From Candidatus Yonathbacteria bacterium (lineage in GTDB: Bacteria > Patescibacteriota > Minisyncoccia > Phycocordibacterales > JACNGX01): a stretch of 37,166 nucleotides of DNA. Below, in pieces: positions 30,374 through 36,304 of the stretch (the stretch's first letter is position 1; each line of letters begins with the position of its first letter). The stretch is from contig JAAXWR010000003.1 of assembly GCA_013334825.1 (NCBI GenBank), positions 1 to 37,166 on the forward strand. Direction: 5' to 3'. Below the pieces are notes generated by a model, which saw only the letters and a list, made by a program, of their open reading frames with translations, had not been told where the DNA came from and did not search any database. Both the position numbers and the translations under genes were made by a program.

Positions 30374-31461
30374 CATATACATACATGCCGTTCTGGAAGG
30401 GCAAGTCCAATAACTGTCGCATATCCAAGCGCAGCATGTTTTTCAATAGGTGGAATATATATATCAAAGGAATTAACATTCTCCCATGGATTTCCTACGG
30501 AAACAGGAATATTGGCTTTCTTTCCGAGATACTCAGCAAGACCTTGTAGATTTGCTCCACCACCTGACAACAACACATGATACACTGGTGTTTCGCCTGT
30601 TCTTCCCGCTTGATAGGTATGCCAATACTCATACAGTTTGATTATCTCGTCAGACATACGTTCGAGTGACGGACGAAGTACTCTCTCAAGTTCATGCTCT
30701 CGGATATTCAATGTATGTTCATTTTTCATACGTTCTGCCTCTACTTCATCAACACCAAGTGCATCTATTATATCATGTGAAAATGAATCACTCCCAATAT
30801 CAACAGTCGACGTAAAACGCACAACCCCCTCACGTACAATTGAGACACCTGTGCGAAGCCGTCCAATATCGACAATCATGTATGTTTGATTATCACACTC
30901 GGGAACAATCGCACGCGCCATCGCTTGTCCTTCAATATGGAGAGCAATTGGTGTCATACCAACCTGGTCAAGCACATCAAGATATGTCTGCACGTCTTCT
31001 TTTGGCATCACAGCCGCCAGAACATGTATGGTACCAGCTGTTTCTCTCGTCTCTGAAAGTGGAATAAAATCAAAGACGACTTGATCTGGTTTAAACGGTA
31101 CATACTCTTCAAGACGAAAACTAATAGCGTCATACAGATTTGTATCCTCTACGTACGGAACATCCATATGTACGATATACGCGCGCTCTTCCGGAAGAGA
31201 AACACGCACAAATTCAAATCCATACTTACGCTTCATACTTTGTAATATTGCGGCAAATTCAAGAGGTTTCTTAATTGTTCCACCAACAATAATACCTGGA
31301 GCAATAGGAGATTCTCCATAACGTGTCACTTCCATTGACCCTCGTGAACCCGAGAGTTCAAGGAAACGAACTCGTCGATCAGTAATATCCAAACCAACAG
31401 CAGACATCGCAAGAAGTTTCGGAACGGGAATATGAGAAAAAAAATGTTCTGCACGCATCAT
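30373..31461 (-). CDS. pilM: Type IV pilus assembly ATPase-like protein PilM
   Basis: PilM is a cytoplasmic actin-like protein (FtsA fold) that anchors PilN-PilO and links pilus and assembly ATPases. The fold is clear: AVGLDITDRRVRFLELSGS (phosphate-1 region), MIVDIGRLRTGVSIVREGVVRFTSTVDIGSD (phosphate-2), and HVLLSGGGANLQGLAEYLGKK (adenosine motif). The frame is open 52 codons upstream, but the ATG pair at 31461/31458 has TATACT 6 nt upstream and fits PilM length (362 aa). No major pilin or PilB/PilC is in this window. Confidence 0.93.
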   Translation of the reverse strand: MMRAEHFFSHIPVPKLLAMSAVGLDITDRRVRFLELSGSRGSMEVTRYGESPIAPGIIVGGTIKKPLEFAAILQSMKRKYGFEFVRVSLPEERAYIVHMDVPYVEDTNLYDAISFRLEEYVPFKPDQVVFDFIPLSETRETAGTIHVLAAVMPKEDVQTYLDVLDQVGMTPIALHIEGQAMARAIVPECDNQTYMIVDIGRLRTGVSIVREGVVRFTSTVDIGSDSFSHDIIDALGVDEVEAERMKNEHTLNIREHELERVLRPSLERMSDEIIKLYEYWHTYQAGRTGETPVYHVLLSGGGANLQGLAEYLGKKANIPVSVGNPWENVNSFDIYIPPIEKHAALGYATVIGLALPERHVCI

Positions 31462-31467
31462 AGGTAT

Positions 31468-31473
31468 AGTATA
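31468..31473 (-). promoter_or_regulatory. -10 hexamer of the pil operon
   Basis: TATACT ends 6 nt before the ATG at 31461. Confidence 0.65.
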
Positions 31474-31534
31474 CAAAACATCGCATATAAATGCGATGTG
31501 TACGTCGAAAAACTTTTCTTTTTCTTTTGTTCTT

Positions 31535-31957
31535 CTATGTTTTTTCGAAACCTGTCGTCCTTTCCGCATACTTATCAAGGTATCGCTGTAAAATAAGTGC
31601 CGCAGCAGAAGCATCATTTGTTTCGGTCATTCCTTGTGTACGACGCGCCTCTTGCGAAGTCCAATATTCTCGCTCGAGAATAACAGGAATATCCATGCGC
31701 GAAGAGACATCCGCAACAAAACGATCAATATCATCTTGCACGGAATTGCGTTCCCCTTTAAGGGTAAGTGATTCTCCCACAACAAGAGTCGTCGCACCGC
31801 GTGTAGCACATATCTCGACAATAACATCCGCAAGCATCGGTGATTGCGGAATTACTCGCTCTGGAAAAGCAATTTTTGCGCGGTCATCAGACACTGCCAC
31901 ACCGACACGACGCGTGCCATAATCGATACCAATCATAATGTTTTTCTTTTCTTGCAT
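31535..31957 (-). CDS. ruvX: RuvX/YqgF-type Holliday junction resolvase
   Basis: A 140-aa RNase H-fold nuclease also implicated in 16S rRNA 5' processing. Motifs: MIGIDYGTRRVGVAVSD (catalytic first Asp), LVVGESLTLKGERNSVQ (the family's VVGxPxxxxG segment, with E-S in place of P), ILEREYWTSQEARR (second acidic residue), and NDASAAALILQRYLD (final Asp). TAATAT lies 7 nt before the ATG. It is transcribed separately from pilM. Confidence 0.93.
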   Translation of the reverse strand: MQEKKNIMIGIDYGTRRVGVAVSDDRAKIAFPERVIPQSPMLADVIVEICATRGATTLVVGESLTLKGERNSVQDDIDRFVADVSSRMDIPVILEREYWTSQEARRTQGMTETNDASAAALILQRYLDKYAERTTGFEKT

Positions 31958-31964
31958 AATAGAT

Positions 31965-31970
31965 ATATTA
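31965..31970 (-). promoter_or_regulatory. -10 hexamer of ruvX
   Basis: TAATAT ends 7 nt before the ATG at 31957. Confidence 0.5.
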
Positions 31971-31973
31971 CTA

Positions 31974-33275
31974 CTATTTCACAGATGCACGATACATGAC
32001 AATTGCCTCACGAATTTTTTCTACAATGTCATCAAACTGTGCATCATCAGTTTCGAGAAGTGTCATACGAAATCCAACAAGATCTGTATTAAATCCAGAA
32101 AGTGGTACCACGACAATACCCGTTGCACCAATGAGATAGTGCGCAAAACGCTTATCCGCTGTAACACCCATCACTGCGTGTTCCACCTCTCGACGAACAG
32201 TATCATCTTTGATTGGTAACGTACCATTTTCTGGCAAGTCATCAAAAACGACAGAATAATAAAATGCTCCTTCAGGACGTGGAGCCATGACACCAGGGAT
32301 ACTCGCAAAGGCTTTATATGCACGGTCAGCACGAGTAGCGTATTGAGCGACACGCGACGCAACGGTATGATCATATCGTTCATCACCCAAGATTGCGGGC
32401 AACACATGTTGTGGAAGTGCGGTAGCACACACCTCGAGCATCTTCGCATCATTCAACGTTTTCACATATCGCGCAAAATCAGCGTCAATATCTTTGTTAT
32501 ACACTTCAATCCATCCGCAACGCGATCCAGGCCATGGCACTTCTTTAGAAAGTCCCCGCATCACAATTGCTGGCACATCACTTCCGAGAACATCATACAG
32601 TGGCGTGAACTCTTTTGGTTCATATGCCAATCGTGCATATGTCTCATCAGCAATAAGAAAAAGTCCATGAGTACGCGCAATGGCAACGATTTGTTCAAGC
32701 ACTTTCCGTGGATATACCATACCCGTTGGATTATCTGGGTTGATAATGAGAATACCCGCAACAGACGGATTGTATTTCACTTTATTGCGAATATCCTCTA
32801 TATCCGGGAGCCAGTTACGATGTGGGTCAAGATGATAGGTAATGTGTGCCGCACCAGCATGAGCCGCCTCAGCAGATGAATGTGTTGGATAGGCAGGAGA
32901 CGGACCGATAATCCGCGCGCTACGACGTAGATAGGTATACACAACAGAGATGGCGTCACCAAGACCATTGAAAAAAAGTATATCATCGGGAGAAAGAGTA
33001 ACCCCCGATTCTTTTTTGCGAGACTGTGCGATGTAGTGACGTGTAGCAAGTACCCCCTTTGTTGGTGTATACCCAAAACATACATCTGTTTTCGTATGTT
33101 CAGCAATAATATCCTTAATCCACGGCGCGATATGTTCGCCCTTTGCGATTGGATCACCGATATTTTCCCATACAATAGGCACACCTAACGTCCCGAGTTT
33201 TTCAGCAAACGCAACAATGCCACGTATTTCATACGACAATTCGTCTGCTCCTTCGTGAATAATATTCGTACGCAT
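31974..33275 (-). CDS. PLP-dependent aminotransferase, class I/II
   Basis: A fold-type I aminotransferase of 433 aa. Visible motifs: IGDPIAKGEHIAPWI (substrate region), DVCFGYTPTKGVLATRHYIAQSR, ILIINPDNPTGMVYPRKVLEQIV (conserved NPxNPTG), LIADETYARLAY (Asp contacting the pyridine nitrogen, then Tyr), IVMRGLSKEVPWPGSRCGWIEVY (Lys forming the Schiff base, then Arg), and a C-terminal GFRMTLL Arg. The nearest known relatives are alanine/aspartate-type aminotransferases; the substrate is not deducible. TATACT lies 7 nt before the ATG at 33273-33275, chosen over upstream in-frame starts. Confidence 0.9.
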   Translation of the reverse strand: MRTNIIHEGADELSYEIRGIVAFAEKLGTLGVPIVWENIGDPIAKGEHIAPWIKDIIAEHTKTDVCFGYTPTKGVLATRHYIAQSRKKESGVTLSPDDILFFNGLGDAISVVYTYLRRSARIIGPSPAYPTHSSAEAAHAGAAHITYHLDPHRNWLPDIEDIRNKVKYNPSVAGILIINPDNPTGMVYPRKVLEQIVAIARTHGLFLIADETYARLAYEPKEFTPLYDVLGSDVPAIVMRGLSKEVPWPGSRCGWIEVYNKDIDADFARYVKTLNDAKMLEVCATALPQHVLPAILGDERYDHTVASRVAQYATRADRAYKAFASIPGVMAPRPEGAFYYSVVFDDLPENGTLPIKDDTVRREVEHAVMGVTADKRFAHYLIGATGIVVVPLSGFNTDLVGFRMTLLETDDAQFDDIVEKIREAIVMYRASVK

Positions 33276-33282
33276 GAGCATT

Positions 33283-33288
33283 AGTATA
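33283..33288 (-). promoter_or_regulatory. -10 hexamer of the aminotransferase gene
   Basis: TATACT ends 7 nt before the ATG at 33275. Confidence 0.6.
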
Positions 33289-33297
33289 TCAGTATGA

Positions 33298-33356
33298 TAG
33301 GAGGTTAGGAAGTTAGTTAAAAGGTTAGTATACAAGAAAATTAGGAGATTAGTATG
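33298..33356 (+). repeat. GGAGGTTAGGAAGTTAGT repeat tract
   Basis: Degenerate copies of GGTTAGTATACAAG and TTAGGAGATTAGTATG. Related to the tracts at 1734 and 18831. It ends in AGGAGATTAGT-ATG, a Shine-Dalgarno-like sequence plus ATG that opens the 23-codon frame below. Confidence 0.75.
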
Positions 33357-33425
33357 AAAGAGGAGAATATCACAGAAAAATACCAACGTGCTCGCAACCA
33401 CAGCATTTTTAAAAAAGAGCTGTAG
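33354..33425 (+). CDS. Possible 23-codon ORF with a Shine-Dalgarno sequence
   Basis: ATG at 33354 is preceded by AGGAG with 6 nt spacing, the best Shine-Dalgarno layout seen in the window. The frame encodes MKEENITEKYQRARNHS then IFKKEL. The ORF arises inside a repeat tract, so it may be chance. It lies upstream of the DUF5652 gene on the same strand. Confidence 0.25.
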   Translation: MKEENITEKYQRARNHSIFKKEL

Positions 33426-33453
33426 CGGCTCGCAACTCAACATTTGTTTGTGC

Positions 33454-33459
33454 TATACT
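33454..33459 (+). promoter_or_regulatory. -10 hexamer of the DUF5652 gene
   Basis: TATACT ends 7 nt before the ATG at 33467. Confidence 0.65.
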
Positions 33460-33466
33460 TTTCTTC

Positions 33467-33721
33467 ATGGACATCATCACCGCACTCAACGACCCTTATA
33501 TATTACTTCTTATCCTCCTTTGGGTTCTCCCCTGGAAAGGTTACGCGCTTTGGCTTGCCTCACGTCGTGGACAGAAATGGTGGTTTATCGCACTTCTTAT
33601 CGTAAACACACTTGCGATTCTTGAAATTATATACATCTTTTTTGTTGCACCACGATACGCGGAAATCGATACACATCTTCCTGAAAAAACATCGGAGGAA
33701 CACACCGATACAACCAGTTAA
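33467..33721 (+). CDS. DUF5652-family two-helix membrane protein
   Basis: An 84-aa protein with two membrane helices (about residues 10-26 and 38-57). The pattern PYILLLILLWVLPWKGYALWLASRRGQKWWFIALLIVNTLAILEIIYIFFV matches the CPR-typical DUF5652 family, with the basic RRGQK loop between the helices. The acidic C-terminal tail is short. Function unknown. The mRNA is probably leaderless. Confidence 0.85.
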   Translation: MDIITALNDPYILLLILLWVLPWKGYALWLASRRGQKWWFIALLIVNTLAILEIIYIFFVAPRYAEIDTHLPEKTSEEHTDTTS

Positions 33722-33754
33722 TTTAGATGGTCTTGATTCTCATTCGCAAACAAT

Positions 33755-33775
33755 GTACCCTATGGGTACGTTTTT
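33755..33775 (+). terminator. Intrinsic terminator of the DUF5652 gene
   Basis: GTACCC-TAT-GGGTAC stem followed by GTTTTTGTTT. Confidence 0.8.
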
Positions 33776-33822
33776 GTTTATAAGAACGTTTTCGAATATT
33801 TTTGTTTACAAAAATGTTTTAA

Positions 33823-33907
33823 GGAGGGGTGGCAGAGTGGTCTATTGCACCGGTCTTGAAAACCGGAGTGCCGCAAGGTACCAAGAGTTCGAATCTCTTC
33901 CCCTCCG
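33823..33907 (+). tRNA. tRNA-Ser (TGA)
   Basis: Class II tRNA with acceptor GGAGGGG/CCCCTCC, anticodon stem CCGGT/ACCGG around CTTGAAA (anticodon TGA), a long variable arm, T-loop TTCGAAT and discriminator G. CCA not encoded. A structured element follows. Confidence 0.95.
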
Positions 33908-33913
33908 CATTTG

Positions 33914-33945
33914 AAAATCCCACCCTTTTTGGGGTGGTGATTTTC
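33914..33945 (+). terminator. Hairpin at the tRNA-Ser 3' end
   Basis: GAAAATCCCACCC pairs with GGGTGGTGATTTTC (one bulge), with a T-rich loop. It is continuous with the inverted acceptor copy that follows. Confidence 0.65.
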
Positions 33946-33949
33946 TTAT

Positions 33950-34113
33950 GTGGAGGGGAGCGAGCCAACTGCTTGGCTCGCGGAAGAGATTCGAACGGCG
34001 GAGCATGTTTCGTGCTTGCACGAAACGGCGAGCCGTGTCCAGCGGTACTTATGGAAATGCGAGTGCCCGAAGCATTTGCATTAGTAACCGCGGGACGAAT
34101 CTCTTCCCCTCCG
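33950..34113 (+). repeat. tRNA-linked structured element, Ser copy
   Basis: Inverted acceptor copy GGAGGGG (33952-33958); hairpin 1 at 33960-33981 (stem GCGAGCC/GGCTCGC, loop AACTGCTT); inverted T-arm copy GGAAGAGATTCGAAC (33982-33996); hairpin 2 at 33997-34036, including GTTTCGTGC/GCACGAAAC; hairpin 3 at 34037-34096, 60 nt; direct copy GAATCTCTTCCCCTCCG (34097-34113), 206 bp after the original in the tRNA. Confidence 0.85.
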
Positions 34114-34135
34114 CTCGTTTGTGAAAAGGTCTTGC

Positions 34136-34232
34136 CCAGCCCTACTTTTCAAAAAAATCTTTCACTATTTTCCTAAAATCAAAATACAAAAAAATATCTC
34201 TATCAACTTATGTTACTAAAAAGTAGAGCTGG
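34136..34232 (+). repeat. AT-rich-loop hairpin related to the Leu element
   Basis: CCAGCCCTACTTTT (34136-34149) pairs with AAAAGTAGAGCTGG (34219-34232) at 13 of 14 positions around a 69-nt AT-rich loop. The apical part of hairpin 3 in the Leu element has a related stem. Immediately after it, 34233-34260 resembles the hairpin at 4657. No gene is seen in 34114-34396. Confidence 0.6.
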
Positions 34233-34396
34233 ATCCGCGCACTCCGCATAGTGAGGATATTATGGAAAAAGGTCTGACCCCCCTTCGCATCAGTATCATA
34301 CACACACGCTGTTTGATATCTATGTCTTGTATGTAGTATGATACATATGTATGAGTACTTTGACCTCATAACTGTGTCAAACCTCAGCAAACATCT

Positions 34397-34879
34397 ATGG
34401 AACACATTTTATGGGAACAATGGGCAGCCCCAGAATATATCCAAAAAGAACACTCCGTCGATTGGTATTGGGGGATAAGTCTTTCGTCCCTTGCCCTCAT
34501 TGGCATTGCTCTTCTTATGGATAATATATTATTTGCTGTGTTTATTGTTATTGCAGTAATAGTTGTTTTTTATTTTTCCCGCAGAGAACCACACATCATC
34601 ACTTATTCACTGTATGAAGATACGTTTATGATCGATAAGAAAGCATATTCATATAATGATTTTTCTTCTTTTTGGATACGTAAACCAACCCCTGGACAGG
34701 GGCACATCTCTCCTACTCTCGTACTTCAAGAAAAAAAGTTTTTTCTTCCTCTCCTTTCTATTCCTCTTCCTGAAGATATGGACATCCCCGCACTGCATGA
34801 TTTCTTTCTCGACCAACTCCCCGAAGAAGAACATCCTGAACATGTGTCGGAAAAAATAATGGATAGACTAGGATTCTGA
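34397..34879 (+). CDS. Hypothetical membrane protein, 160 aa
   Basis: I do not recognise a named family, though the layout is common in CPR genomes. Residues 1-20 form a short aromatic N-terminus (WEQWAAPEYIQKEHSVDWYW). Two membrane helices follow (about 24-42 and 43-62), then a PH-like beta-rich cytoplasmic domain (HIITYSLYEDTFMIDKKAYSYNDFSSFWIRK, LVLQEKKFFLPLLSIPLPEDMDIPALHDFF). The start lacks an obvious Shine-Dalgarno sequence or -10 hexamer. A terminator follows at 34941. Confidence 0.75.
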   Translation: MEHILWEQWAAPEYIQKEHSVDWYWGISLSSLALIGIALLMDNILFAVFIVIAVIVVFYFSRREPHIITYSLYEDTFMIDKKAYSYNDFSSFWIRKPTPGQGHISPTLVLQEKKFFLPLLSIPLPEDMDIPALHDFFLDQLPEEEHPEHVSEKIMDRLGF

Positions 34880-34940
34880 CACTGTACAGATACATACGGA
34901 TTGGACATATGTATCCAAAACTTCAAGAGAATTTACTACA

Positions 34941-34975
34941 AACGAAAAAGGCGCCCACAGGCGCTCTTTTTCGTT
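34941..34975. terminator. Bidirectional terminator
   Basis: AACGAAAAAGGCGCC pairs with GGCGCTCTTTTTCGTT (one bulge). It can end the plus-strand 160-aa gene and the minus-strand tRNA-Arg (GCG). Confidence 0.75.
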
Positions 34976-34979
34976 CTTG

Positions 34980-35051
34980 TCCCCTCGGCAGGAATCGAAC
35001 CTACATTGCAAGCTCCGCAAGCTTGTGTCCTATCCGTTGAACGACGAGGGG
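34980..35051 (-). tRNA. tRNA-Arg (GCG)
   Basis: Acceptor CCCCTCG/CGAGGGG (a C1-G72 pair), anticodon stem CAAGC/GCTTG around TTGCGGA, anticodon GCG; T-loop TTCGATT, discriminator A. CCA not encoded. Most bacteria use an ACG anticodon with inosine for CGN codons, so GCG is unusual. No tRNA-linked element. Confidence 0.93.
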
Positions 35052-35093
35052 AGAACCCGCTTCGCTATTGCTCTTGCGGGACAATTGTCTCTA

Positions 35094-35360
35094 TTATTTT
35101 ACCGCTTTCGCGACAGCCGTGGCGAGACGTGATTTTTTGCGGGCAGCAGTGTTTTTCTTGATAACTCCACGCTTTGCCGCTTTGTCAATTGCTTTGTACG
35201 CCTTTGACAATTCTTTTGCGGCATCACCCTCAACTTTGCCTGCAACAATAGATTTCACAACTTTCGTTTCCTCACGCATAACGCGACGACGACGATCATT
35301 GAAGACCTTCTTGCGGGCCGACACCTTCACGGCCTTTTTTGCTGATTGTGTGATAGGCAT
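35094..35360 (-). CDS. rpsT: 30S ribosomal protein S20
   Basis: S20 is a three-helix rRNA-binding protein. The 88-aa product starts MPITQSAKKAVKVSARKKVFNDRRRR and ends AAKRGVIKKNTAARKKSRLATAVAKA, matching the family's N-terminal SAxKxxR and C-terminal GxIHKNxAxRxKSRL pattern. The frame is open 12 codons upstream, but the ATG at 35358-35360 has TACTAT 7 nt before it. It lies just upstream of tRNA-Arg (GCG) on the same strand. Confidence 0.95.
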   Translation of the reverse strand: MPITQSAKKAVKVSARKKVFNDRRRRVMREETKVVKSIVAGKVEGDAAKELSKAYKAIDKAAKRGVIKKNTAARKKSRLATAVAKAVK

Positions 35361-35367
35361 GGGGATG

Positions 35368-35373
35368 ATAGTA
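35368..35373 (-). promoter_or_regulatory. -10 hexamer of rpsT
   Basis: TACTAT ends 7 nt before the ATG at 35360. Confidence 0.45.
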
Positions 35374-35564
35374 CCAAGAAAACACTTAAAAGGCAAGCAA
35401 ATACATCATAAGAAATAGGCACTAAAAAAATTCTTATTTTTCAAGACAAACAACATCAACAAAATTACAAAAAGAGAATTCTTTCGATTTTTAACACGCA
35501 CGTACTTCAGGATAACTATCAAGGAAACTAATGACTCACTGCTAACAACTAACAACGCATATGC

Positions 35565-35570
35565 TATACT
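35565..35570 (+). promoter_or_regulatory. -10 hexamer of ruvA
   Basis: TATACT ends 6 nt before the ATG at 35577. No gene is seen between 35374 and 35564. Confidence 0.65.
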
Positions 35571-35576
35571 ACTCCT

Positions 35577-36158
35577 ATGATAGCCCATATTACTGGTACT
35601 ATAGCGTTCCGTGGATCCACCTATGTCGTCATTGATGTCGAGGGTGTTGGGTACAAAATATTTGCCACTCCAGAAACAATCCTCGGTATTGGTGAAGAAA
35701 ATGCATCTACCACTCTCTATACACATATGGCGGTACGAGAAACAGCTATGGACTTGTACGGATTTCGTGCTCGCGCCGAACTTGCATTTTTTGAGCTTCT
35801 TATCACTATCTCTGGTATCGGACCAAAGTCCGCACTTGGCATACTTTCCGTTGCTCCCGTGGATACACTCAAAAAAGCCATCGTCTCCGGTGATACTTCA
35901 TATCTCATCAAGGTCTCGGGTATTGGCAAAAAAAATGCCGAGAAAATAGTCCTCGAACTTCGTGACAAACTCACAGGAGGCATATCCACCACCTCGTCAT
36001 CCACGGAACTCCGAGAAGAAACCGACACTCTTGAAGCCCTCCAATCACTTGGATACTCTCTTGCAGAAGCACGTAGTGCACTCAAAGATATTCCTGAAAA
36101 TATTGTGGGTACCAATAAACGAATTGGCGAAGCACTGAAACGATTAGGACGCCAATAG
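35577..36158 (+). CDS. ruvA: Holliday junction DNA helicase subunit RuvA
   Basis: RuvA binds four-way junctions and loads RuvB. The 193-aa product has the OB-fold N-terminal domain (MIAHITGTIAFRGSTYVVIDVEGVGYKIF), the two helix-hairpin-helix motifs (FELLITISGIGPKSALGILS; YLIKVSGIGKKNAEKIVLELRDKL), and the C-terminal RuvB-contact domain (ALQSLGYSLAEARSALKDIPEN...IGEALKRLGRQ). Length is normal. TATACT 6 nt before the ATG suggests a leaderless mRNA. ruvB is not in the window. Confidence 0.97.
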   Translation: MIAHITGTIAFRGSTYVVIDVEGVGYKIFATPETILGIGEENASTTLYTHMAVRETAMDLYGFRARAELAFFELLITISGIGPKSALGILSVAPVDTLKKAIVSGDTSYLIKVSGIGKKNAEKIVLELRDKLTGGISTTSSSTELREETDTLEALQSLGYSLAEARSALKDIPENIVGTNKRIGEALKRLGRQ

Positions 36159-36304
36159 AGAGAAAACTACAAATCCCAAGTACCAAATATCAAACAATAC
36201 TTTAATAATTGACGCTTGAGATTTTTTTGTGATTTAGTATTTATGATTCCACATTTTATATAAAAAATTACCCTATTGTATATATTATCCATAACAACTC
36301 ATCT

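Noticed and set aside
31462-31617. 52-codon N-terminal extension of PilM
   Set aside because: The sequence is Lys-rich and unlike PilM, overlaps ruvX, and the internal ATG has the standard -10 hexamer.
23227-34113. CRISPR array interpretation of the repeats near tRNA genes
   Set aside because: There are no evenly spaced identical repeats with unique spacers and no cas genes; repeats are palindromic and tied to tRNA 3' ends.
23227-34113. Integron attC or retroelement primer-binding-site interpretation of the tRNA-linked elements
   Set aside because: The core motifs of attC sites were not found. The inverted tRNA copy lacks the CCA complement expected of a primer-binding site, and no integrase or reverse transcriptase is nearby.
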